A stretch of DNA of 64,000 bases from Gellertiella hungarica (lineage in GTDB: Bacteria; Pseudomonadota; Alphaproteobacteria; Rhizobiales; Rhizobiaceae): contig NZ_JACIEZ010000011.1 in assembly GCF_014197145.1 (NCBI RefSeq), positions 1 to 64,000 of the forward strand, given 5' to 3'. Of the stretch, positions 1 through 8,454 are shown one piece after another. The position numbers and the translations under genes are program-made. The notes beneath the pieces were generated by a model. That model was not told where the DNA came from, did no database searches, and was given only the letters and a program-made list of their open reading frames with translations. The stretch's first letter is position 1, and each line of letters opens with the position of its first letter.

Positions 1-15
1 CTTCTCGAAAGTCAT
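1..15 (-). CDS. possible start of a gene cut by the window edge
   Basis: Reading leftward from 15, ATG is followed by four sense codons (MTFEK) before the window ends. An AGAAGGA sequence lies about 8 bases upstream, a good ribosome binding site, and the start comes shortly after the stop of the truncated integrase at 51. The product cannot be told from five residues. It could equally be a chance start inside decayed mobile DNA. Confidence 0.25.
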
Positions 16-50
16 GACACGGTTCCTTCTCTGAGTTGCGCAGAATGATC

Positions 51-926
51 TTAGCATCTCGCGCGACGGGTTCGGAGGGCCGTCCACATCATCAATTTAC
101 CCGCGTCTTGAAGGTGTTCCATCCACTGCTTGCCCTCAATCGCTCTAACCGAAAGGGCATTCGTGTCATTGCGCCATTTGCAGAATGATGCGCAATTGTC
201 GCGGTATTTCTTCACGGTTCTCGGGGGCAGGGGTTTGGCGTTCTTCCCCCGCGCTCTTCGTTCCACCTCGTCATCAATAATTCGGTCGAACGAAACCGGC
301 TCTTGAACTTCTTCCGGCGTGTCATCGAAATCGGCCAATAGCGGATGCTCTGGCTTACCGTTAAAAACGCCGTCATTGCGCTCTGCTTGTCGGGCTAGCG
401 CCTCATAGGACGATACACAAAGCGCCATAGCTAATTCACGCCATTCCGGGGAACCGCGCTTAGCATCTGTCAAACCTGCGAGTTGGGCGCGTGCCAAGCG
501 GAATCCGACAAGCTCTTCCAACTGCTCATTCGATAGCTTCCCAGCATAACCTTCCCGGAAGCCCACAACGTCTTCAGCCCCAAGGTCGAACTGCGCATAC
601 CGATGATCAAAGGCGCGAAACTCGGTATCGACGCTGATCTGACTAAGGTAATCGCGATGGGCGATTTGCTGAGCGGTCAAAGGGTAGGGCGCTGGCTTAG
701 GTTTTGTGTTTGTGGCTTCGGCTAGCTTATGGCGGGCAATACCGATCTGCCTTTGAAGAGAGGCAACAGCCGCCGCGTGGTTCCTTTGGGCTTCGCGTTT
801 GTCGCCGCCCAACTGAATCTCAAGCTCCGTTTTCCCATCAAGATAGGGCCGAAGCTCTTTCGGAACCACGATTCGCGCCGAATAACGGCCGTTGCGTTCT
901 TTCCAGTGCCGAAGCTTGCCCGCCAT
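51..926 (-). pseudogene. truncated tyrosine-type integrase (N-terminal part only)
   Basis: The 291-residue product begins MAGKLRHWKERNGRYSARI and reads VVPKELRPYL soon after, the DUF6538-type head of phage and island integrases. It reaches the start of the core-binding helices (PPRTVKKYRDNCASFCKWR) and then stops. The catalytic C-terminal domain (R...HxxR...Y) is missing, so it cannot recombine DNA unaided. A longer start at 1001 exists, but the domain begins right after 926. The gene lies about 95 bases beyond the 3' end of a tRNA-Val gene and reads away from it, the usual place of an integrase in an element inserted at a tRNA 3' end. Base composition looks less GC-rich than the neighbouring core genes. 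Only one end of the element is visible, so its size is unknown. Confidence 0.75.
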
Positions 927-1020
927 GAGAGACCCATTTTTTTGTGACGCGTTTTGTGACGCAAGTATGGGCAAAAAGCCTTGCGGTGCAAGGGATATCA
1001 ATCAAATCAATGGGAAGGAA

Positions 1021-1096
<76 letters not shown>

Positions 1097-1136
1097 GTCC
1101 GGGTGGCCGTTTCGGCCCCGCCGTTGCGGTGGCCGT

Positions 1137-1165
1137 GATCTATGCGGATCGGAGAAAAACCGCAA
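1137..1165 (-). promoter_or_regulatory. putative promoter of tRNA-Val
   Basis: On the minus strand TTGCGG (1165-1160) is followed after exactly 17 bases by TAGATC (1142-1137). This puts a start near 1130, about 35 bases before the mature tRNA-Val 5' end at 1096. The -35 is a fair match and the -10 a poor one, so this is only a plausible sigma-70 promoter. Confidence 0.35.
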
Positions 1166-1535
1166 GAGCGTTTTTGCTGTTTTTGCGAAATTTTTTCATC
1201 GGCCAGGCCAAAGCCCCTGATTTTCAGGCCTTCCGCGCGGTGCGAAAAAAATCGCCTGCCGGGTCCTGGACCCTTTGCACCGCGAAGAGCGCAGCGATGC
1301 GGCGAATCTCCGCCGGTGTTTCGATTCACGGGGGAGGGAGGCCGTGTTCGAGTCGGTCTCACGTTGTCTCTGTCGCCCCGGCGGGCACAGATGCGAACCC
1401 GGATTCTTTTTTGCGCGGTGACCTGTCTCGTATGCGGTGGAGGATGATCCCGGTTCACAGGGTGTTTGGGCTTTTGACCCGGCCGGGTCGTCACAGGATT
1501 TTCACATGCCCGTCGATTATGTGCTTGAAACCTGC
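1166..1535. other. intergenic stretch with no gene seen
   Basis: Together with its flanks this forms a gap of more than 500 bases between the divergently read tRNA-Val and tRNA-Asp genes. Reading frames exist on both strands, but none has a ribosome binding site with recognisable protein character. No repeat array or clear terminator was seen. Confidence 0.5.
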
Positions 1536-1564
1536 TTGACACCCACGAACGAACCCCTTAGTTA
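1536..1564 (+). promoter_or_regulatory. promoter of the tandem tRNA-Asp genes
   Basis: A perfect TTGACA (1536-1541) is followed by a 17-base spacer and TAGTTA (1559-1564). Transcription would begin near 1571, about 70 bases ahead of the first tRNA-Asp. The -35 and spacing are ideal; the -10 is degenerate. No other promoter candidate of this quality precedes the tRNAs. Confidence 0.6.
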
Positions 1565-1638
1565 GCCGCTCATCGAACGGCGCGGGCCGGTCGTGACCGG
1601 AGGGAAGCGCTTGTTTCCTTGCGGTGTTCCAGAAAAGT

Positions 1639-1715
1639 GCGGGTGTAGCTCAGTCGGTTAGAGTGCCGGCCTGTCACGCCGGAGGTCGCGGGTTCGAGCC
1701 CCGTCACTCGCGCCA
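1639..1715 (+). tRNA. tRNA-Asp (anticodon GTC), first copy
   Basis: This is a 77-base cloverleaf. Acceptor GCGGGTG pairs with CACTCGC (one G-U pair), the anticodon arm is CCGGC-CTGTCAC-GCCGG with GTC, the T arm contains GGTTCGAGCC, and CCA is encoded. It probably shares one transcript with the second copy. Confidence 0.96.
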
Positions 1716-1762
1716 CTTTTGGAAAGCCCGGTTGAGCCCCTCCAGGCTCTCCTACAAGATGC

Positions 1763-1839
1763 GCGGGTGTAGCTCAGTCGGTTAGAGTGCCGGCCTGTCA
1801 CGCCGGAGGTCGCGGGTTCGAGCCCCGTCACTCGCGCCA
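1763..1839 (+). tRNA. tRNA-Asp (anticodon GTC), second identical copy
   Basis: This gene is base-for-base the same as the copy at 1639-1715. Identity extends three bases past the CCA (1639-1718 equals 1763-1842), which marks a tandem duplication with a 47-base spacer between the tRNAs. The following sequence is T-rich (CTTCTTTTCC), which may help end transcription. Confidence 0.96.
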
Positions 1840-2228
1840 CTTCTTTTCCCCATGCAAGATGTTGCCATTACCACTTTTCGCCCTTGTGTGGCGGGGGTCG
1901 ATCCTTACATGTCGACTAAATTCCGCTGGATTTTGAATGTCTTGTGTGCGTTGCACAAGCGTTAACGCCAGCGCCTTCGGTGCCGCAATGGAACGCTTTA
2001 AACGCAGCCTTCACCGTGCGTCGTAAGGTCTTAGAATTTAGCAGCATTTTCTCACGGCACGGATTCCCTAAATCGTGATAATCCGGTAGTGGTTGAAAAG
2101 CGCGCGCAAGCCTTGCGCTCCCGCGCGTGCTGCGCTAACGACAACCGCATTGTTATATTCTAATCGGCTTGCCGGCTCGTTCGAGTCGCTGGTGCCCGCA
2201 GGCACGAAGGCAAGCAGGGATGGACAAA
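1840..2228 (+). other. upstream region of the nuo operon, no gene seen
   Basis: No convincing gene lies here. It presumably holds the promoter of the long nuo transcript. A TATATT at 2154-2159 is the best -10 candidate, but no good -35 stands 16 to 18 bases before it. The inverted repeat CTTGTG-N7-CACAAG (1941-1959) is abutted by the perfect palindrome GCGTTAACGC (1959-1968), so a regulator may bind there. The last 70 bases form an untranslated leader. Confidence 0.4.
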
Positions 2229-2594
2229 ATGACTGGTCTTCTCAGTTCCTACGTTCCGATCGCCATCTTCATAGGCATATCGCTGGTTATCGGCCTTGCC
2301 CTGCTGATCGCGCCGTTCGCCGTCGCATACAAGGCGCCCGATTCGGAAAAGCTCTCCGCTTACGAATGCGGCTTCAATGCCTTTGACGATGCGCGCATGA
2401 AGTTCGACATCCGCTTCTATCTGGTGTCGATCCTGTTCATCATCTTCGACCTCGAGGTGGCGTTCCTGTTCCCCTGGGCTGTATCCTTCAGCGCCATCGG
2501 CTGGTTCGGCTTCTGGTCCATGATGGTGTTCCTGGGCGTGCTGACCATCGGCTTTATCTATGAGTGGAAGAAGGGAGCTCTCGAATGGGAGTGA
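2229..2594 (+). CDS. nuoA: NADH-quinone oxidoreductase subunit A
   Basis: NuoA is a 121-residue inner-membrane subunit of proton-pumping complex I and helps join the peripheral arm to the membrane arm. Three membrane helices are visible, near residues 10-30, 60-85 and 90-113. The family stretch [20 protein letters not shown] lies between the first two. The start at 2229 (MTGLLSSY) has a GGATGG ribosome site; an in-frame ATG at 2220 would add three residues. It is the first gene of the operon, and its TGA lies inside the beginning of nuoB, which indicates translational coupling. Confidence 0.97.
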   Translation: MTGLLSSYVPIAIFIGISLVIGLALLIAPFAVAYKAPDSEKLSAYECGFNAFDDARMKFDIRFYLVSILFIIFDLEVAFLFPWAVSFSAIGWFGFWSMMVFLGVLTIGFIYEWKKGALEWE

Positions 2595-3160
2595 TGGATG
2601 GAACCCTGGTTGCCCCGCAGCCCAAGGGCATTCTCGACCCTCGCACCGGCAAGCCTGTCGGCAGCGAAGATGCGTTTTTCGGCGAGATCAACAACGAGCT
2701 CGCCGACAAGGGCTTTCTGGTCACCTCCACGGACGAGCTGATCAACTGGGCCCGTACGGGCTCGTTGATGTGGATGACCTTCGGCCTGGCCTGCTGCGCC
2801 GTTGAAATGATGCAGATGTCCATGCCGCGCTACGATGCCGAGCGCTTCGGCTTTGCGCCGCGCGCTTCGCCGCGCCAGTCGGACGTGATGATCGTTGCCG
2901 GCACGCTGACCAACAAGATGGCGCCCGCGCTCCGCAAGGTCTATGACCAGATGCCCGAGCCGCGCTATGTGATCTCGATGGGCTCCTGCGCAAACGGCGG
3001 CGGCTATTACCATTATTCCTATTCCGTCGTGCGCGGCTGCGACCGCGTCGTGCCGGTGGATATCTATGTGCCGGGCTGTCCGCCCACGGCTGAGGCGCTC
3101 CTGTACGGCGTGCTTCTGCTGCAGAAGAAGATCCGCCGCACCGGCACGATCGAACGGTAA
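2585..3160 (+). CDS. nuoB: NADH-quinone oxidoreductase subunit B
   Basis: NuoB (PSST) is 191 residues and carries the terminal [4Fe-4S] cluster N2, which passes electrons to ubiquinone at the NuoB-NuoD interface. All four expected ligands are visible: the tandem Cys70-Cys71 in [10 protein letters not shown], Cys135 in GSCANGGG, and Cys165 in [12 protein letters not shown]. The chosen ATG follows AAGGGAG at a normal distance and overlaps the end of nuoA by ten bases. An ATG at 2594 (MDGTL) is an alternative start that would overlap the nuoA stop by one base. Confidence 0.97.
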   Translation: MGVMDGTLVAPQPKGILDPRTGKPVGSEDAFFGEINNELADKGFLVTSTDELINWARTGSLMWMTFGLACCAVEMMQMSMPRYDAERFGFAPRASPRQSDVMIVAGTLTNKMAPALRKVYDQMPEPRYVISMGSCANGGGYYHYSYSVVRGCDRVVPVDIYVPGCPPTAEALLYGVLLLQKKIRRTGTIER

Positions 3161-3175
3161 GGGCAGGGACGATCG

Positions 3176-3781
3176 ATGAGCATTGAAGTGCTGAATACGC
3201 TCGCAACGGGGCTGCAGGAAGCAAAAGGCAACCTGATTGCTTCGGCAGACGTGAAGTACGGCGAACTGACGCTGGTCTCCACGCCCGAGAACCTGATTGC
3301 ACTGCTGACGTTCCTCAGGGATGACGTGCGCTATGCGTTCGTCAACCTGATCGATGTCTGCGGGGTTGACTGGCCGGAGCGCGAAGAGCGCTTCGAGGTC
3401 GTCTACCATCTGCTTTCGCCGAAGCTGAACCAGCGGGTCCGCATCAAGGTTTCCGTTGCCGAGGACCAGCCGGTTCCCTCTGCGACGCCGGTCTTTCCGG
3501 GCGCAGACTGGTTCGAGCGCGAGACCTGGGACATGTACGGCATTCCCTTCACGGGGCATCCGGACCTGCGCCGCATTCTGACGGACTACGGTTTCGAGGG
3601 TCACCCGCTTCGCAAGGACTTCCCGCTGACCGGCTACGTCGAGGTTCGCTACGACGATGCGGCAAAGCGCGTGGTTTACGAACCGGTCGAACTGAAGCAG
3701 GAATTCCGTAACTTCGACTTCCTCAGCCCCTGGGAAGGCACCGACTACGTGCTGCCGGGTGACGAGAAGGCGGCGAAGTGA
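3176..3781 (+). CDS. nuoC: NADH-quinone oxidoreductase subunit C
   Basis: NuoC is the 30-kDa-type subunit of the peripheral arm; it has no cofactor and packs against NuoD. The 201-residue protein has the family signature around residues 114-153: [10 protein letters not shown], then [12 protein letters not shown]. It is a separate gene here, unlike the nuoCD fusion of enterobacteria. The start follows GGGCAGGGA, 15 bases after the nuoB stop. Confidence 0.97.
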   Translation: MSIEVLNTLATGLQEAKGNLIASADVKYGELTLVSTPENLIALLTFLRDDVRYAFVNLIDVCGVDWPEREERFEVVYHLLSPKLNQRVRIKVSVAEDQPVPSATPVFPGADWFERETWDMYGIPFTGHPDLRRILTDYGFEGHPLRKDFPLTGYVEVRYDDAAKRVVYEPVELKQEFRNFDFLSPWEGTDYVLPGDEKAAK

Positions 3782-3853
3782 CGATTGGCGGGAAGGGTGC
3801 CCCGACGGGCGCTCTTTATACGAACAAGATGACAAAGCGCGGGGCGCGTTGAC

Positions 3854-5044
3854 ATGAACGAACATAATGTCCGCAACTTCAACATCAATTTCGGGCCGCA
3901 GCATCCGGCTGCGCACGGCGTTCTGCGTCTTGTGCTGGAGCTTGACGGCGAAATTGTGGAGCGCGTGGACCCCCATATCGGGCTACTGCATCGCGGCACG
4001 GAAAAGCTGATCGAGGCGAAGACCTATCTTCAGGCGCTGCCCTATTTCGACCGCCTCGACTACGTGGCGCCGATGAACCAGGAGCATGCCTATTCGCTGG
4101 CGGTGGAGAAGCTGCTCGGCATCCAGATCCCCATCCGCGGCCAGCTGATCCGCGTGATGTACTCGGAGATCGGCCGCATTCTCTCGCATCTCCTGAACGT
4201 CACCACGCAGGCCATGGACGTCGGTGCTCTGACGCCGCCGCTGTGGGGCTTCGAGGAACGCGAAAAGCTGATGGTCTTCTACGAGCGCGCATCCGGTGCG
4301 CGCATGCATGCGGCCTATTTCCGTCCGGGCGGTGTCCATCAGGACCTTCCGCACGAGCTGGTCGAGGATATCGGCAAGTGGTGCGATCCCTTCCTGAAGA
4401 CCCTGCAGGACATCGACGATCTGCTGACGCCGAACCGCATCTTCAAGCAGCGGAACGTCGATATCGGCGTCGTTGACCTGAAGGATGCATGGGCATGGGG
4501 CTTTTCGGGCGTGATGGTGCGGGGCTCGGGTGCTGCCTGGGACCTGCGCAAGTCGCAGCCCTATGAATGCTATGCCGATCTGGACTTCGACATCCCCGTG
4601 GGCAAGAACGGCGACTGCTACGACCGCTACCTGATCCGCATGATCGAAATGCGGGAATCGGTGAAGATCATCAAGCAGTGCGTCAATCGCCTGCTCGGCG
4701 ACGCGAAGGTCGGCCCGGTTTCGTCGCTGGACGGCAAGGTCGTACCGCCGAAGCGCGGCGAGATGAAGCGGTCGATGGAATCGCTGATCCATCACTTCAA
4801 GCTCTACACCGAAGGCTACCACGTGCCCGAGGGCGAGGTTTATGCGGCAGTCGAGGCGCCGAAGGGCGAATTCGGCGTCTACCTCGTCTCCGACGGCACC
4901 AACAAGCCCTACCGCTGCAAGATCCGCGCCCCGGGCTATGCCCATCTGCAGGCGATGGATTTCCTGTGCCGCGGTCACCAGCTGGCGGACGTGTCCGCCG
5001 TACTTGGTTCGCTCGACATCGTGTTCGGCGAGGTGGACCGCTGA
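3854..5044 (+). CDS. nuoD: NADH-quinone oxidoreductase subunit D
   Basis: NuoD (49-kDa subunit, 396 residues) descends from the large subunit of NiFe hydrogenases and forms most of the quinone-binding pocket with Nuo[10 protein letters not shown] (residues 14-22) and [12 protein letters not shown] (41-52) are the diagnostic N-terminal motifs, including the quinone-contacting histidine region. The Cys ligands of hydrogenases are absent, as expected. The 72-base gap after nuoC holds no clear ribosome site close to the ATG, but the N-terminal homology begins directly at residue 5. Confidence 0.97.
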   Translation: MNEHNVRNFNINFGPQHPAAHGVLRLVLELDGEIVERVDPHIGLLHRGTEKLIEAKTYLQALPYFDRLDYVAPMNQEHAYSLAVEKLLGIQIPIRGQLIRVMYSEIGRILSHLLNVTTQAMDVGALTPPLWGFEEREKLMVFYERASGARMHAAYFRPGGVHQDLPHELVEDIGKWCDPFLKTLQDIDDLLTPNRIFKQRNVDIGVVDLKDAWAWGFSGVMVRGSGAAWDLRKSQPYECYADLDFDIPVGKNGDCYDRYLIRMIEMRESVKIIKQCVNRLLGDAKVGPVSSLDGKVVPPKRGEMKRSMESLIHHFKLYTEGYHVPEGEVYAAVEAPKGEFGVYLVSDGTNKPYRCKIRAPGYAHLQAMDFLCRGHQLADVSAVLGSLDIVFGEVDR

Positions 5045-5337
5045 TGCACCGGCTCCGCTCCGTCACGATCGGCCTCTGTCTTCTCGCCGCGCCTGCCTTT
5101 GCGCAGACGGCGGGCAGCAGCGATGGTGCCGTTCCCGACGATCAGGCCTCTGGCGGATCGACGGCAACGCCCGGCCAGGTCGCGACCATGTCGGAGCTCG
5201 TGCAGGATGGTTACGAGATCAAGGCGGCGGTGCCCTCGGGTACCGACAAGCTGATCATCTTTATGCAGAATGACAAGTCGGCCTATGCCTGCGAATTCAC
5301 CAATCTGGCGAATACGCGGTGTGGATCCATAAATTGA
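5044..5337 (+). CDS. small exported protein of the nuo operon, function unknown
   Basis: This encodes 97 residues. A signal peptide is clear: a basic start (MHRLR), a hydrophobic core, and AFA before Gln21 as a likely cleavage site. The mature part is about 77 residues: first a Gly/Ser/Thr-rich stretch, then a more structured end with two cysteines (YACEF and TRCGS) that could form a disulfide. Its ATG overlaps the nuoD stop by one base (TGATG), so it is translated with the complex I genes. No catalytic motif is visible. It is presumably periplasmic, where it might aid complex I assembly or folding, but this is a guess from position only. Confidence 0.85.
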   Translation: MHRLRSVTIGLCLLAAPAFAQTAGSSDGAVPDDQASGGSTATPGQVATMSELVQDGYEIKAAVPSGTDKLIIFMQNDKSAYACEFTNLANTRCGSIN

Positions 5338-5353
5338 CAAGGCGTGAGGAAGA

Positions 5354-6253
5354 ATGTCCGTTCGTCGACTAGCCGAAGACCAGTTCCAGCCCGCGACTTT
5401 CGCGTTCAACGCGGAAAACGCCGCCTGGGCTGAGGCCACCATCAAGAAATATCCGGAAGGCCGGGAACAATCGGCGGTCATTCCGCTGCTGATGCGCGCC
5501 CAGGAACAGGACGGCTGGGTGACCCGTGCTGCGATCGAGACCATCGCCGACATGCTCGGCATGGCCTATATCCGCGTGCTCGAGGTGGCCACCTTCTATA
5601 CCCAGTTCCAGCTGAAGCCGGTCGGCACCCGCGCCCACGTGCAGGTCTGCGGCACGACGCCCTGCATGCTGCGCGGCGCGGAAGACCTCATCCGGGTCTG
5701 CAAGTCGAAGATCCATCCGGAACCCTTCCACACCAACGCCGACGGCACGCTGTCGTGGGAAGAGGTGGAATGTGCTGGCGCTTGCGTCAACGCGCCGATG
5801 GTGACGATCTTCAAGGACACCTACGAGGACCTGACGCCGACCCAGCTCGAGCACATCATCGATCGTTTCGAGGCCGGCCGTGGCGCGGACATCCGTCCGG
5901 GGCCGCAGAACGACCGCATCTATTCCGCACCGCAGGGCGGGCTCACCTCGCTGACCGAGGACACGGGCAAGCCGCCGCTGCAGGAAGCGCTTCTTGGCAA
6001 GTGGCAGTCCGCACCGGCGGCAGCCGTTTCCGTGCCCCCCGCCAATGCCGGCAAGCCGGACAGCTCGGCGGTGGAGACCAATCCGGCGCTGAAGACGCCC
6101 GCCGATGGCGAGACCGCCACGTCGGACGGCGCACCGGTGAAGCGGGCCCGAAAGAGCAAGTCGACCGAGGAGCTGCCCGCAAGCAGCGAGGCCCCCGTCG
6201 CCGACAAGCCGAAGGCCACCCGCAAGAAGAAGTCCGAAGACGAGCAGGCGTAA
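5354..6253 (+). CDS. nuoE: NADH-quinone oxidoreductase subunit E, with basic C-terminal extension
   Basis: NuoE (24-kDa type) holds [2Fe-2S] cluster N1a in the NADH-oxidising module with NuoF and NuoG. The four ligands are Cys99, Cys104 (CGTTPC), Cys140 and Cys144 (CAGAC). At 299 residues it is much longer than the roughly 165 residues of the E. coli protein. The thioredoxin-like domain ends near residue 175; the rest is a low-complexity tail, proline- and alanine-rich and then strongly basic ([16 protein letters not shown]). Such tails occur in rhizobial NuoE. The ATG follows GAGGAAGA. Confidence 0.96.
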   Translation: MSVRRLAEDQFQPATFAFNAENAAWAEATIKKYPEGREQSAVIPLLMRAQEQDGWVTRAAIETIADMLGMAYIRVLEVATFYTQFQLKPVGTRAHVQVCGTTPCMLRGAEDLIRVCKSKIHPEPFHTNADGTLSWEEVECAGACVNAPMVTIFKDTYEDLTPTQLEHIIDRFEAGRGADIRPGPQNDRIYSAPQGGLTSLTEDTGKPPLQEALLGKWQSAPAAAVSVPPANAGKPDSSAVETNPALKTPADGETATSDGAPVKRARKSKSTEELPASSEAPVADKPKATRKKKSEDEQA

Positions 6254-6265
6254 CAAGAGGTAAGC

Positions 6266-7570
6266 ATGTTAAAAGATCAGGATCGTATCTTTACCAACAT
6301 CTATGGCCTCAAGGACAAGTCCCTGAAGGGCGCTATGGCGCGTGGCCACTGGGACGGTACCAAGCAACTGCTCGAGATGGGCCGTGACTGGATCATCAAC
6401 GAGGTCAAGAATTCCGGCCTGCGCGGCCGTGGCGGTGCAGGCTTCCCGACGGGTCTGAAGTGGTCCTTCATGCCGAAGGAAAGCGACGGGCGTCCGCATT
6501 ACCTGGTGGTCAATGCCGACGAGTCCGAACCCGGCACCTGCAAGGACCGCGAGATCATGCGCCATGATCCGCACACCCTCATCGAAGGCTGCGTCATCGC
6601 GTCCTTCGCGATGGGCGCGCATCATGCCTATATCTACGTGCGCGGCGAATTCATGCGCGAGCGCGAGGCGCTGCAGGCAGCGATCGACGAGTGCTACGAA
6701 GCCGGTCTGCTCGGCAAGAACAACAAGCTCGGCTACGATATCGACATCGTGGTTCACCACGGTGCCGGGGCCTATATCTGCGGCGAAGAAACCGCGCTGC
6801 TGGAAAGCCTCGAGGGCAAGAAGGGCCAGCCGCGCCTGAAGCCGCCGTTCCCGGCGAACATGGGTCTCTATGGCTGCCCGACAACCGTCAACAACGTCGA
6901 ATCGATTGCCGTCACCCCGACCATCCTGCGTCGTGGTGCCGGCTGGTACGCCAGCTTCGGCCGTGCGAACAACACCGGCACCAAGCTCTTCTCCATCTCG
7001 GGCCACGTCAATCGCCCGTGCACGGTGGAAGAATCCATGTCGATCACCTTCGAGGAACTGATCGAGAAGCACTGCGGCGGCATCCGCGGCGGCTGGGACA
7101 ACCTGCTGGCCGTGATCCCCGGTGGTTCTTCGGTTCCTTGCGTGCCGGGCGAACAGATCCGCAACGCCATCATGGATTATGACGGTCTGCGCGAGCTCGG
7201 CTCCGGTCTCGGCACTGCAGCCGTCATCGTCATGGACAAGTCGACGGATATCGTGAAGGCCATCTGGCGTCTGTCGGCCTTCTACAAGCACGAGAGCTGC
7301 GGCCAGTGCACCCCCTGCCGCGAAGGCACGGGCTGGATGATGCGCGTGATGGATCGCATGGTGAAGGGCAATGCCCAGAAGCGCGAGATCGACATGCTCT
7401 TCCAGGTGACGAAGCAGGTCGAAGGGCACACCATCTGTGCGCTCGGCGATGCGGCTGCCTGGCCGATCCAGGGTCTCATCAAGCATTTCCGTCCGGTGAT
7501 GGAAGCGCGGATCGACGAATATACGCGCAACGCCGTGGCCCACGGCGTCGTGATGGAAGCGGCGGAGTAA
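6266..7570 (+). CDS. nuoF: NADH-quinone oxidoreductase subunit F
   Basis: NuoF (51-kDa type, 434 residues) binds NADH and FMN and starts electron transfer in complex I. GRGGAGF (54-60) and [14 protein letters not shown] (166-179) form the nucleotide and FMN sites. Cluster N3 [4Fe-4S] is held by Cys345, Cys348 and Cys351 (CGQCTPC) and Cys391. An AAGAGG ribosome site precedes the ATG, twelve bases after nuoE. Nothing is unusual in sequence or length. Confidence 0.97.
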   Translation: MLKDQDRIFTNIYGLKDKSLKGAMARGHWDGTKQLLEMGRDWIINEVKNSGLRGRGGAGFPTGLKWSFMPKESDGRPHYLVVNADESEPGTCKDREIMRHDPHTLIEGCVIASFAMGAHHAYIYVRGEFMREREALQAAIDECYEAGLLGKNNKLGYDIDIVVHHGAGAYICGEETALLESLEGKKGQPRLKPPFPANMGLYGCPTTVNNVESIAVTPTILRRGAGWYASFGRANNTGTKLFSISGHVNRPCTVEESMSITFEELIEKHCGGIRGGWDNLLAVIPGGSSVPCVPGEQIRNAIMDYDGLRELGSGLGTAAVIVMDKSTDIVKAIWRLSAFYKHESCGQCTPCREGTGWMMRVMDRMVKGNAQKREIDMLFQVTKQVEGHTICALGDAAAWPIQGLIKHFRPVMEARIDEYTRNAVAHGVVMEAAE

Positions 7571-7577
7571 GTCGGAC

Positions 7578-8261
7578 ATGGTCACGGACCGGGCGGACAA
7601 GGCTGGGATGGCAGGCGGGGAGGGCGAAGCTCTCAACGCAATGCTGTCCGGCGTTCCGCCCCTGGTCCTGCCGCCGCTGTTTGCGCCCTCCGCCGGAGCC
7701 TTCGCCGCAGCGACAGTCATGGGTCTCGGTTTTGCGAACCAGATGGCCGGGGCCTATCTCGGTTTCCTCAAGGGAGCCGTCGAGACGACCCGCCTGATGG
7801 CCGAGGTGATGGGGGCTCCCGAGCCGCAGGGCAACCTGCCCGAGGAAGTGCCTGTAGAAGCGTCCAAGGCCGTCGAAAAGCCTGCGAAGACAGCGACGAT
7901 CCACGCGCTTCAGCCGCGCGCGGCAAAAACGGCAGTCGGTGCTTCGCAGCCGGCAGCGCGCAAGGCTCCGGCAAAGCCCGCTTCGGATAAGAAGGCAAAG
8001 CCGGCGAGCGGCAAGGTGACGGCAAAGCCGCCCGTGCGTGCCGATGAGCGGCCGGCGGCAACAGTCCGTGATCTGCGTTCCCTGCCCGGCATCGGCCCGA
8101 AGCTGGAAGCGATGCTGAAGGCGAGGGGCCTCGGCACGCTCGAAGCGATTGCGGCGCTGACGCCGGATGCAGCGGCCGCTTTGGACCGCGAACTCGGCCT
8201 CGACGGCCGGATCGAACGGGACCGGTGGATTGAAAAGGCCGCCGCTCTCGCGAGGGGATGA
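7578..8261 (+). CDS. helix-hairpin-helix protein inside the nuo operon
   Basis: The 227-residue protein has three parts. Residues 20-80 are hydrophobic and may associate with a membrane. Residues 81-160 are a low-complexity Ala/Lys/Pro linker. Residues 165-227 form a helix-hairpin-helix fold with LRSLPGIGPKLEAML, the type often labelled a predicted 5' DNA nuclease domain (H3TH) and also found fused to NuoE-like proteins. The gene starts 7 bases after nuoF and reads with the operon. No nuclease active site is visible; the domain alone suggests nucleic-acid or protein binding. Its role in complex I is unknown, but the position suggests assembly or a structural part. Confidence 0.85.
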   Translation: MVTDRADKAGMAGGEGEALNAMLSGVPPLVLPPLFAPSAGAFAAATVMGLGFANQMAGAYLGFLKGAVETTRLMAEVMGAPEPQGNLPEEVPVEASKAVEKPAKTATIHALQPRAAKTAVGASQPAARKAPAKPASDKKAKPASGKVTAKPPVRADERPAATVRDLRSLPGIGPKLEAMLKARGLGTLEAIAALTPDAAAALDRELGLDGRIERDRWIEKAAALARG

Positions 8262-8454
8262 AATGGAAGCGGCCTTTCGGGGCCAGTAAGGACAGGCGGC
8301 AGGCCCGGAGCGACCGGACCGGCCGGGAACCGGGGACGGTTCAGGACAAGAAATGGTACCGGCTCGGGTCGGGGGCGAAAGCCCGCGGCGCGGGCCTGCT
8401 CGAAGATTGCGGCCAGGCCCGGCGGCAACGGCAAACAGGACTGAAGTTGAGACA
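8262..8454 (+). other. GC-rich intercistronic gap before nuoG
   Basis: This 193-base gap in an otherwise tightly packed operon is rich in inverted GC repeats, for example CCGGACCGGCCGGGAACCGG and GCCCGCGGCGCGGGC. A frame at 8258-8467 crosses it but has no protein character. The hairpins could mark mRNA processing or slow decay of the downstream part. Confidence 0.35.
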
